From JAYQUR01 sp038133505 (lineage in GTDB: Bacteria > Pseudomonadota > Alphaproteobacteria > MPNO01 > UBA830), in contig JAYPTI010000033.1 of NCBI GenBank assembly GCA_038133505.1, positions 1 through 22,728 on the forward strand: a stretch of 22,728 nt of DNA, in the 5' to 3' direction. Each line of letters starts with the position of its first letter. Position 1 is the stretch's first letter. Shown here in pieces: positions 5,665-15,242 of the stretch. A program made the translations under genes and the position numbers. The notes under the pieces were generated by a model. It searched no databases. It worked only from the letters and a program-made list of their open reading frames with translations, and had not been told where the DNA came from.

Positions 5665-7444
5665 TCGCGCCTGCCGGCGCATCGCATGGCTGGGCGGCCT
5701 GGCCGCCGCGCTTTCCCTGATCTCGCTGCCGCTTGCGGCCCAGCCCCTGCTGCTGAAGCGGGATGCGCCGCCCGTCGCGGCGCCCGCGCCGGCGGAAACC
5801 CCGCCGGAGCCCTCCGCCGACGCCGCCGGATCCGCCGCATCCAAGGATGCGATCGTCGTCAACTCGCTCGACGCCGTGAATGCCGACGCCGTCGGGCTGA
5901 TCGGTCCCGCCGAGAACGGCTTCGAGACGGATTTCTGGGCCGGCACGCCCTGGCCCGTTGTGGCGTCCCTGATGCCGCGGATGCCGGAATCGTCGCTATC
6001 GCCGTCGATCAGGTCGCTGGCGTCGCGGATTCTCCTGTCCCGCGGAATCGTTCCCGAGGGCAAGCCCGAATCCGCCAGTTTCATCCGCTTGCGGGTCGAC
6101 CGGCTGATCGCGATGGGCGATGTCGCGAATGCGCTCGCCCTCCTGCGGCTGATCCCCGAGGAGGGCCGGAACGAGAAGTTCGCGCAGACGGAATCCGAAC
6201 TCCTCTTCTTCGACGGCAACAGCGCGGACGCCTGCGGCCGCGTCACGGCAAATATCGGCCGGTACAACGGCCTCTACTGGCGGCAGGCCCAGGCTTTTTG
6301 CCTCGCGCTGGCGGGCGATCATGCGCGCGCGGCGCTGATCGCCGACCTGATGCGCGAGCAGGAAGCGGCGGTCCCCGCCGCGTTCTTCGCCATCATCGAA
6401 CGGCTCGGCGGGCTCAAGAACGACGATGCGGCAATGCCGCCCACGCCGGGCGGGCTGATGCTCTCGATGGCGATCGAAGCCGGTTATGCCCTCGACGACC
6501 GCCTCATCAAGAACGGCGCGCCGGCTGCCATCCGCCAGATCGCGCTGTCGACGAAGGTGGATCCCGAATTGCGTCTTCGCGCGATCGAGCGGGCGCAGGC
6601 CGTCGGCGCCCTGCCGGGAAGCGAAGTCGTCGAATCCTATCGCCGTTTCCCGTTCAACGAGGCGGAACTGCGCAATCCGATCACGACGGCCGAAGGCAAC
6701 TGGAGCCCCCGTATCCGCGCGCTTCTCGTGCGTGCTGCGGCAACCCAGCCGGTGTCGCTGGGCAAGGCCGAGGTTCTGCGCTGTGCGTGGCAACTCTCTA
6801 AGGAGCGCGGCGGGTTAGCGGAGACGATCCGCGCAAGTCTGCCCGTGGTGGCCGGCATGCGGCCGAGCGCGGCGTTGCCCGATTTTGCGGGCCAGGCAGC
6901 GCGTATCCTGTTTGCCGGCGGCCGCATTACCGACGCGATGGAGTGGTACGGCATCGTCGCCGCCGATAGCGAGCGCGCGCCGGAAATCAAGCAGGCCGCC
7001 GAATCGCTGTGGCCGATCGCGGTGATCGCCGACATGTCGGAGGCGGTCTCGCTCGACGCCGATCGCCTGCGAAACTTCCTGAAGACTCTTCGCCGCGAAG
7101 ACCCGGAAAACGCGCAGCGGCGTGCCCTGGTCTACTTCAGCGTTCTCGAGGCGGTCGGTCGTGAGGTTCCCGCGGATATCTGGCGGGATCTGCTGAACGG
7201 GCCGATGGTGAGCCTGGAGCCGGGCCTGAACCGGGCCTGGCAGAACGCCCTCGACGACGCCGTCGGCAACCGACGGACGGGCGAGGCGGCGCTGCTGGTC
7301 GTCGCCGGCGCGGCGTCGACCGGCGACAGCATCTTTGCGTCCAATGCGGCGGGCTACAAGGCGATCCTGAGCCTGCGCAACATCGGACTGGACGAGGAGG
7401 CGCGGCGGCTGGCGGTCGAAACCGCGCTGGCGGCGGGTTTCTGA
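5645..7444 (+). CDS. Exported alpha-helical protein of unknown function
   Basis: A 599-residue protein with a clear signal peptide. Basic residues near the N terminus (RADRACRR) precede a hydrophobic core ending in SLPLAAQ, with likely cleavage after residue 33 or so, so it is periplasmic or membrane-attached. A Pro/Ala-rich linker follows (about 40-65). The rest is mostly predicted helices with repeat-like alternation, compatible with a TPR-like or alpha-solenoid fold (inference). Two cysteines close together in mid-protein (DACGRV and AFCLAL) could form a disulfide. I recognise no catalytic motif and cannot name the family. The ATG at 5645 lies inside the end of the 47-residue membrane protein gene. 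xerD follows after 39 bp, so the two small-plus-large genes and xerD-accA may share a transcript. Confidence 0.8.
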   Translation: MIASRADRACRRIAWLGGLAAALSLISLPLAAQPLLLKRDAPPVAAPAPAETPPEPSADAAGSAASKDAIVVNSLDAVNADAVGLIGPAENGFETDFWAGTPWPVVASLMPRMPESSLSPSIRSLASRILLSRGIVPEGKPESASFIRLRVDRLIAMGDVANALALLRLIPEEGRNEKFAQTESELLFFDGNSADACGRVTANIGRYNGLYWRQAQAFCLALAGDHARAALIADLMREQEAAVPAAFFAIIERLGGLKNDDAAMPPTPGGLMLSMAIEAGYALDDRLIKNGAPAAIRQIALSTKVDPELRLRAIERAQAVGALPGSEVVESYRRFPFNEAELRNPITTAEGNWSPRIRALLVRAAATQPVSLGKAEVLRCAWQLSKERGGLAETIRASLPVVAGMRPSAALPDFAGQAARILFAGGRITDAMEWYGIVAADSERAPEIKQAAESLWPIAVIADMSEAVSLDADRLRNFLKTLRREDPENAQRRALVYFSVLEAVGREVPADIWRDLLNGPMVSLEPGLNRAWQNALDDAVGNRRTGEAALLVVAGAASTGDSIFASNAAGYKAILSLRNIGLDEEARRLAVETALAAGF

Positions 7445-7483
7445 AACCCGACGCAACCGGACTCATCGGCTGAGAGGGGCCGA

Positions 7484-8407
7484 ATGGCTGACAGGAACGG
7501 CGACAGGCATCTCGGGGCGTTTCTCGAAATGATGACGGCCGAGCGCGGCGCGTCCGGAAATACCGAAGACGCCTACCGGCGGGACCTCGACCAGTATCTC
7601 GACGATCTTGCCCTGCAGGGCACCGACGTTCTGAACGCCGGGGCGGCCCAGACCCGTCATTTCATCGAAGGGCTTGCCGCGGCCGGGCTCGCGCCCCGAA
7701 CGCAGGCGCGGAAGCTTTCCGCCGTCCGCCAGTTTCACAAGTTCCTACTGCTCGAAGGGCTGCGCGAGGACGATCCCACCTCCACCATCGACGGGCCGCG
7801 CCAGGGGCGGCCGTTGCCCAAGGTGCTGTCGTTCGCCGACGTGGACGCGCTGCTGGCCGCGGCGCGCGAAATGGACGGCTGGCGCGGCGCGCGTCTCGTC
7901 GCGATGCTGGAAATCCTCTACGCGACGGGTCTCAGGGTGTCGGAGCTGGTCTCGCTCCGGTGGTCGCAGCTGTCCCGAGACGGACGAATCGTGACGGTGC
8001 GCGGCAAGGGCGACAAGGAACGGCTCGTGCCCGTCGGCGGGCCAGCGCGGCAGGCGGTGGAAGACTGGCTTCCGGTGCGCGAAACCGTCCTCGAGAAGCG
8101 CGGCGCGACATCGCCGTGGCTGTTCCCGTCGCGCGATCCCGCCAAGCCGCTGACCCGGGACCGTTTCGCGAAGCTCCTCGGGGAGCTTGCCGCCGCCGCC
8201 GGTATTGACCCGACTCGGGTCTCCCCGCATGTTCTGAGACACGCCTTCGCAACGCACCTTCTCGCGAACGGGGCGGATCTCAGAAGCGTACAGCAGATGC
8301 TCGGGCACGCAGACATTTCGACCACCCAGATATACACGCACGTGCTCGAAGAACGTCTGAAGTCGCTCGTCCGCGACGTGCACCCGCTGTCCGGCATCAG
8401 GATCTAG
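7484..8407 (+). CDS. xerD: Tyrosine recombinase XerD
   Basis: A 307-residue tyrosine recombinase. XerD acts with XerC at dif to resolve chromosome dimers at division, under FtsK control. The N-terminal SAM-like core-binding domain covers about 8-95. The catalytic domain carries the full set of residues: R151 (ATGLRVSEL), K175 (RGKGDKERLVPV), H249 and R252 (HVLRHAFATHLL), H275 (MLGHADIST) and nucleophile Y284 (TQIYTHV). I call it XerD over XerC from its place beside accA, which is usual in alphaproteobacteria, and from its overall similarity; sequence alone leaves some doubt. The ATG at 7484 has GAGAGGGG just upstream. No integron, phage or dif-like site is adjacent, so a mobile-element integrase is unlikely. 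Confidence 0.92.
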   Translation: MADRNGDRHLGAFLEMMTAERGASGNTEDAYRRDLDQYLDDLALQGTDVLNAGAAQTRHFIEGLAAAGLAPRTQARKLSAVRQFHKFLLLEGLREDDPTSTIDGPRQGRPLPKVLSFADVDALLAAAREMDGWRGARLVAMLEILYATGLRVSELVSLRWSQLSRDGRIVTVRGKGDKERLVPVGGPARQAVEDWLPVRETVLEKRGATSPWLFPSRDPAKPLTRDRFAKLLGELAAAAGIDPTRVSPHVLRHAFATHLLANGADLRSVQQMLGHADISTTQIYTHVLEERLKSLVRDVHPLSGIRI

Positions 8408-8418
8408 AGAGCGCCCGA

Positions 8419-9375
8419 ATGGCAGAGGGACCCATCCATCCGTTCCTGGAATTCGAAAAGCCGGTCGCCGAGCTCGAGGGCAAGATCGAGGAACTGCGCC
8501 ACCTGAGCGACGACGGCGAGATCAAGATCGTCGACGAGGTCGAGCGGCTGCAGTCGCGCGTGGACCGGCTTCTCGACCAGACCTATTCCAAACTGACGCC
8601 GTGGCAGAAGGTCCAGGTCGCCCGCCATCCGGGCCGTCCGCACTGCGTGCATTACATCCAGGCGCTGATCGACGAGTTCACCCCGCTGGCCGGGGACCGC
8701 TCCTATGCCGAGGATTATGCGATCATCGGCGGGCTCGGACGCCTCGACGGCCAGTCCGTGGTCGTCATCGGCCAGGAAAAGGGCTCGGACACCGAAACGC
8801 GGGTGCGCCACAATTTCGGCATGGCGCGGCCGGAGGGGTACCGAAAGGCCCAGCGCCTGATGCGCCTCGCCGAGCGGTTCTCGCTGCCGGTCGTCACGTT
8901 CGTCGACACCGCGGGCGCCTATCCCGGCATCGGTGCCGAAGAGCGCGGCCAGGCGGAAGCGATCGCACGCTCGATCGAGACCTGCCTCGACATCCGCGTG
9001 CCGATCGTCAGCCTCGTCATCGGCGAAGGCGGCTCGGGCGGGGCCATCGCCATCGCCGCCGCGAACCGGGTCTTGATGATGGAGCACGCCGTCTATTCGG
9101 TGATCTCGCCCGAAGGCTGCGCGTCCATCCTGTGGCGCGACGGAAAGTTCGCGACCGATGCGGCCAACGCGCTGAAATTGACGGCGCAGGATTTGCTGGG
9201 GCTCGGGATCATCGACGAGATCGTCGACGAACCTGTCGGCGCCGCGCACCGCAAGCCGTCCGCCGCGATCGCAGCGGCCGGGGCGGCAATCTCGCGGCAT
9301 CTCGCCCAGCTGCGCAGCGCCGACGGCGACAAGCTGCGGCGCGAACGGCGGCGCAAATACGCGGATATGGGCTAA
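8419..9375 (+). CDS. accA: Acetyl-CoA carboxylase carboxyltransferase subunit alpha
   Basis: A 318-residue AccA. With AccD it transfers the carboxyl group from carboxybiotin to acetyl-CoA, giving malonyl-CoA for fatty acid synthesis. Family motifs are all visible. They include IGQEKGSDTETR (about 117-128), NFGMARPEGYRKAQRLM, FVDTAGAYPGIGAEERGQAEAIA (about 161-183), GEGGSGGAIAIA (202-213) and VISPEGCASILWRD. The N-terminal helical region LEFEKPVAELEGKIEELR is typical. It starts 11 bp after the xerD stop and is probably in the same operon. It converges on secA across a 94-bp gap containing CCCGGG hairpin elements. Confidence 0.97.
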   Translation: MAEGPIHPFLEFEKPVAELEGKIEELRHLSDDGEIKIVDEVERLQSRVDRLLDQTYSKLTPWQKVQVARHPGRPHCVHYIQALIDEFTPLAGDRSYAEDYAIIGGLGRLDGQSVVVIGQEKGSDTETRVRHNFGMARPEGYRKAQRLMRLAERFSLPVVTFVDTAGAYPGIGAEERGQAEAIARSIETCLDIRVPIVSLVIGEGGSGGAIAIAAANRVLMMEHAVYSVISPEGCASILWRDGKFATDAANALKLTAQDLLGLGIIDEIVDEPVGAAHRKPSAAIAAAGAAISRHLAQLRSADGDKLRRERRRKYADMG

Positions 9376-9410
9376 CCGGGACGCGGCCCGCAGGGTTTAC
9401 CCCGGCATTC

Positions 9411-9444
9411 GTCCGGGAAGTCGCCCGGGAAGAATTAGCCCGGG
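9411..9444. terminator. CCCGGG hairpin cluster between accA and secA
   Basis: Between the convergent accA and secA genes, CCCGGG at 9424-9429 pairs with CCCGGG at 9439-9444 around a 9-nt AT-rich loop. An alternative stem pairs CCGGG at 9413-9417 with CCCGG at 9424-9428. The position suits a bidirectional terminator, although neither strand has a good T-tract. Confidence 0.4.
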
Positions 9445-9469
9445 CATCCGTCGGAGCGCCGAGGGGCGG

Positions 9470-12280
<2,811 letters not shown>

Positions 12281-12281
12281 T

Positions 12282-12316
12282 CGAATTCCTCGGTCGAATT
12301 CCTGGAACGAATTCCT
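12282..12316 (-). repeat. Three 13-bp-spaced AGGAATTCG repeats before secA
   Basis: CGAATTCCT occurs at 12282-12290, 12295-12303 and 12308-12316, each copy starting exactly 13 bp after the last. On the coding strand of secA this is AGGAATTCG three times. The copy nearest the ATG is the natural Shine-Dalgarno sequence of secA. The four spacer bases between copies differ, so only the ribosome-binding core is preserved. Confidence 0.85.
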
Positions 12317-12341
12317 GGGCCGTGTTTCCGGATCGGGCGGA

Positions 12342-12389
12342 TCAGCACCCGCTGGCGCGGCGCCGCAGGACGCGGCGCGAACCTACCAT
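12342..12389 (-). CDS. Possible 15-residue Arg-rich leader ORF upstream of secA
   Basis: On the secA strand an ATG at 12389 opens a 15-codon ORF, MVGSRRVLRRRASGC, ending in TGA at 12342-12344. An AGGT sequence lies eight or so bases before it. It falls downstream of the candidate promoter and 61 bases before the secA ATG. It overlaps a GC-only hairpin, which by itself would tend to produce Arg codons, so coding is uncertain. Confidence 0.25.
   Translation of the reverse strand: MVGSRRVLRRRASGC
12360..12378 (-). promoter_or_regulatory. GC-only hairpin in the secA leader
   Basis: GCGCCGC (12360-12366) and GCGGCGC (12372-12378) form a perfect 7-bp stem of G-C pairs with a 5-nt loop. It would lie in the untranslated leader of secA, about 80 bases before the start codon. 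There is no following T-tract, so it does not look like a simple attenuator. Confidence 0.5.
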
Positions 12390-12406
12390 AATCGGACCTG
12401 ACCGGA

Positions 12407-12435
12407 CAGATATGCACCAAACCCGCGCAAGTCAA
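12407..12435 (-). promoter_or_regulatory. Candidate secA promoter
   Basis: On the minus strand TTGACT (12430-12435) is followed by a 17-bp spacer and TATCTG (12407-12412). The -35 matches the sigma-70 consensus at five of six bases and the -10 at three. Transcription would start near 12400 and give a leader of roughly 120 bases. Confidence 0.4.
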
Positions 12436-12614
12436 TGTTTTCAGCGGTTTGCGGTCAATCTTTCCGGACGGCGGAAGGACCGGAATCGGGCCCGCCAGCG
12501 ACGCTAAAACGACCCGATTTCCAAATCGTTACTGCAGATGCGACGGAAAACCGACTAGATTGCCCGCCAATGCGTTCCATATAAGCCGGAACCGATCGTA
12601 CAAAGGAAGTCGAC

Positions 12615-13469
12615 ATGCCCTATCTCCGCCATGCGTCCGCGGCCATTGCCGTTGCCGCGACCCTCGCCGTCGCGCCGGCCGCTTTCGCTCAGACGCCCGA
12701 TCCGGTGGTCGCCACCGTGAACGGCGCGAGCATCCTGCGATCCGATATCGAGGCGGCGCGGTCGCAGCTTCCCGAACAGTACCGGTCCCTGCCGATGGAG
12801 CAGGTATTCCAGCCGATCCTCAACCAGCTCATCCGCACCAAGCTGCTCTCCCAGAAGGCCCGCGACGCCAAGATGCAGGAGACCGAGGCGCACAAGCGGA
12901 GCGTGGCGCTGATCGAGGACCGGCTGCTCGAACAGGTCTATCTGCAGCAGGCAATCGAAAAGCGGCTGACCGACAAGGCGCTCCGCGACCGTTACGAGAC
13001 GGCCGTCAAAAGCTTTCCGACCTCCGAAGAGGTTCGCGCGCGCCACATCCTCGTGAAGACCGAGGCGGAAGCCGTCGCCATCATCAAGGAGATTTCCGGC
13101 GGGGCGGACTTCGCCAAGCTTGCGGCCGAGAAATCGATCGGCCCGTCCAAGACCCGCGGCGGAGATCTCGACTACTTCGGTCGCGGCCAGATGGTGAAGT
13201 CGTTCGAGGATGCGGCCTTCGCACTCGAGAAGGGTGCTGTTACCGAGAAGCCGGTTCAGTCGCAGTTCGGCTGGCACGTGATCAAGGTCGAGGACAAGCG
13301 CCAGTCCAAACCGCCGTCCTTCGAGGACGCGCGCGAGCAGATCAGCCAGGAAATGTCCCAGGAAGCGGCCGGCGACGTCGTCAAGGAGCTGACCGAGGGC
13401 GCGAACATCCAGCGCTTCGATCTCGACGGCGCGGCGCCCCGGCTGAAAAGGCTGCCGCCCGCCCAGTAG
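12615..13469 (+). CDS. Periplasmic parvulin-type peptidyl-prolyl isomerase
   Basis: A 284-residue exported foldase of the SurA/PrsA/PpiC group. The signal peptide ends in AAFA-QT (cleavage after residue 25). A SurA-like N-terminal region follows (about 28-130: VVATVNGASILRSDIE, then LNQLIRTKLLSQKARD). A single parvulin domain (about 137-230) carries the two characteristic histidines, H144 in RARHILVK and H221 in FGWHVIKVED, along with GGDLDYFGRGQMVKSFEDAAF. It would assist folding of outer-membrane or periplasmic proteins and works downstream of the Sec pathway, whose motor gene lies divergently upstream. AAGGAAG precedes the ATG. SurA proper usually has two parvulin domains, so I leave out the gene name. 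Confidence 0.92.
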   Translation: MPYLRHASAAIAVAATLAVAPAAFAQTPDPVVATVNGASILRSDIEAARSQLPEQYRSLPMEQVFQPILNQLIRTKLLSQKARDAKMQETEAHKRSVALIEDRLLEQVYLQQAIEKRLTDKALRDRYETAVKSFPTSEEVRARHILVKTEAEAVAIIKEISGGADFAKLAAEKSIGPSKTRGGDLDYFGRGQMVKSFEDAAFALEKGAVTEKPVQSQFGWHVIKVEDKRQSKPPSFEDAREQISQEMSQEAAGDVVKELTEGANIQRFDLDGAAPRLKRLPPAQ

Positions 13470-13475
13470 GCCTGT

Positions 13476-13496
13476 GTCGCGGATTCCCCGCGGGAC
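13476..13496 (+). terminator. Weak hairpin after the isomerase gene
   Basis: Seven bases after the isomerase stop, CGCGG (13478-13482) and CCGCG (13488-13492) form a 5-bp stem with a 5-nt loop, extendable by two pairs across a GG bulge. No U-tract follows, so a terminator is only possible. Confidence 0.25.
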
Positions 13497-13549
13497 CGAA
13501 ATAATCTAATCTGGCGTCCGTAACGAACGAATACGGATCGCAAGAACAG

Positions 13550-14779
13550 ATGGCAAAGAAATCGCCGCTGGCGCCCGCCGCCTTCCCCGCCCTTCCGCCC
13601 GTGCCGGGCGTCCGCCTTTCCGCTGCCGCCTGCGGGCTGCGCTATCGCGGCCGCAAGGACGTCCTCCTGGCCGAGCTTTCCAAGGGTACGACGGTCGCCG
13701 GCGTCTTCACGACCTCCAAGACCGCCGCCGCGCCGGTCGACTGGTGCCGCAAGGCGGTGAAGGCCGGCCGCGCGCGGGCGCTCGTCGTCAACGCCGGCAA
13801 CGCGAACGCCTTTACCGGGCTGGAGGGCGAGAAGTCGGTCAAACGCACCGTCGAGAAAGTGGCCTCCACGCTGGGCTGTCCCAAATCGCAGGTGTTCGTC
13901 GCCTCGACCGGGGTCATCGGCGAAACGCTGCCGGACGGCAAGATCCGGGATGCGCTTGCGGGGCTGAAGAAGAGCCTGCGCGACGATGCCTGGATCGACG
14001 CGTCGGAAGCGATCCTCACCACCGACACGTTCCCCAAGGGTTCCTGGCGCAAGGTCATGCTCGGCGACAAGGAGGTCACCATCGCCGGAATCGCCAAGGG
14101 CTCCGGCATGATCGCGCCCGACATGGCGACGATGCTCGCCTTCGTCTTCACCGACGCGGATATTTCCGCGGACGTGCTGCAGAAGCTGATGTCGCGGTCG
14201 ACCGACCGGTCGTTCAACGCGATCACGGTAGACGGCGATACGTCGACCAGCGACACAGCGCTGCTGTTCGCGACCGGCGCTGCAAAGAACAGGCGCGTCG
14301 ATTCGGCCGGCGATCCGCGGGTGCGCGCCTTCAGGGCGGCGCTCGACGAGGTGATGATCGACCTCGCGCACCAGATCGTCCGCGACGGCGAAGGCGCGAC
14401 CAAGTTCGTGACCATCAACGTCACGGGGGCGGCATCGGCCAGGGCGGCGCGCAAGATCGGCCTCGTCATCGGCAATTCGCCGCTCGTGAAGACCGCGATC
14501 GCCGGCGAGGACGCGAACTGGGGCCGCATCGTCATGGCCGTCGGGAAGTCGGGCGAGAAGGCCGACCGCGACAAGCTGAAGATCTCGATCGGCGGCACCA
14601 GGGTGACCGAGAAGGGCATGGTCGTGCGCGGCTACGACGAAGCGCCGGTCGCCGCGCATATGAAGGGCGACGAGGTCGTGATCGACGTCGATATCGGCGT
14701 CGGCAAGGGCGCGGCCACGGTCTGGACCTGCGATCTGACGCACGGCTACATCGACATCAATGGCTCCTACCGGTCCTGA
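13550..14779 (+). CDS. argJ: Bifunctional ornithine/glutamate N-acetyltransferase ArgJ
   Basis: A 409-residue ArgJ. It moves the acetyl group from N-acetylornithine to glutamate and, in bifunctional forms, also makes N-acetylglutamate from acetyl-CoA, in the cyclic arginine pathway. The self-cleavage site is intact: KGSGMIAPDMATML, with cleavage before the nucleophile T194. The oxyanion-hole pair T120-G121 lies in STGVIGE. NAGNANAFTG (81-90) and the C-terminal HGYIDINGSYRS are also typical. The position of the self-cleavage site means the precursor splits into alpha and beta chains. The ribosome-binding site before the ATG at 13550 is weak (AAGAA). The 3' end overlaps the Nudix gene by 20 bases. 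Whether the enzyme is mono- or bifunctional cannot be read from the sequence. Confidence 0.96.
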   Translation: MAKKSPLAPAAFPALPPVPGVRLSAAACGLRYRGRKDVLLAELSKGTTVAGVFTTSKTAAAPVDWCRKAVKAGRARALVVNAGNANAFTGLEGEKSVKRTVEKVASTLGCPKSQVFVASTGVIGETLPDGKIRDALAGLKKSLRDDAWIDASEAILTTDTFPKGSWRKVMLGDKEVTIAGIAKGSGMIAPDMATMLAFVFTDADISADVLQKLMSRSTDRSFNAITVDGDTSTSDTALLFATGAAKNRRVDSAGDPRVRAFRAALDEVMIDLAHQIVRDGEGATKFVTINVTGAASARAARKIGLVIGNSPLVKTAIAGEDANWGRIVMAVGKSGEKADRDKLKISIGGTRVTEKGMVVRGYDEAPVAAHMKGDEVVIDVDIGVGKGAATVWTCDLTHGYIDINGSYRS

Positions 14780-15182
14780 GGGCATTCCCGTCCTCCTCGT
14801 TGCGGCGGTGGCGCTGTTCGACAGGGACGGGCGCGTGCTCATCGCGCAGCGGCCGGAGGGGAAGTCGATGGCCGGCCTGTGGGAATTTCCCGGCGGCAAG
14901 GTCGACCCCGGGGAGACGCCGGAAGAGGCGCTGATCCGCGAACTGCGCGAGGAGTTGGCCGTGGACACGGTGGAAAGCTGCCTCGCACCGTTTACCTTCG
15001 CGTCGCACCGCTACGACGATTTCCATCTGCTGATGCCTCTCTACGTCTGCCGCAAGTGGCAGGGCAAGGTGACGCCGATGGAAGGCCAGCGGACAAAATG
15101 GGTCCTTCCGAACCGCTTGGCGGACTTTCCGATGCCACCCGCCGACAAGCCGCTGATCGCGATGCTGCGGGACTACCTGTAA
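14760..15182 (+). CDS. mutT: Nudix hydrolase, MutT-like (8-oxo-dGTP diphosphatase)
   Basis: A 140-residue Nudix protein. The Nudix box runs from G46 to about residue 68: GKVDPGETPEEALIRELREEL, with E52, R60, E61, E64 and E65 in place. The usual glycine of EExG is alanine here. The preceding AGLWEFPGG and the Trp/Pro pattern toward the C terminus (TKWVLPNRLADFPMPPAD) are characteristic of MutT-type enzymes. These hydrolyse 8-oxo-dGTP and prevent A:T to C:G transversions. The ATG at 14760 lies inside the argJ 3' end in another frame, with no separate ribosome-binding site, so it is probably translated by coupling to argJ termination. An argJ-mutT pair is common in alphaproteobacteria. Confidence 0.9.
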   Translation: MAPTGPEGIPVLLVAAVALFDRDGRVLIAQRPEGKSMAGLWEFPGGKVDPGETPEEALIRELREELAVDTVESCLAPFTFASHRYDDFHLLMPLYVCRKWQGKVTPMEGQRTKWVLPNRLADFPMPPADKPLIAMLRDYL

Positions 15183-15242
15183 TCGTTAGATTGTGAGCAA
15201 TTGGCGCGTGCGCGCGGTGCGCCCGCGTGCTAACCGATAGCC

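Larger units (their letters stand above)
12281..12614. other. Divergent secA / prolyl isomerase intergenic region
   Basis: This is the only gene-free stretch over 300 bases. The half next to secA holds three 13-bp-spaced repeats, a GC-only hairpin, a short ORF and a candidate promoter, all reading toward secA. The half next to the isomerase gene is more AT-rich, with a possible -10 element TATAAG at 12580-12585 lacking a good -35, and ends in an AAGGAAG ribosome-binding site. Confidence 0.8.

Noticed and set aside
7484..8407. The tyrosine recombinase as a phage or integron integrase marking a mobile element
   Set aside because: It has the full XerD layout, sits beside accA as usual, and no tRNA, attachment site or phage gene is near.
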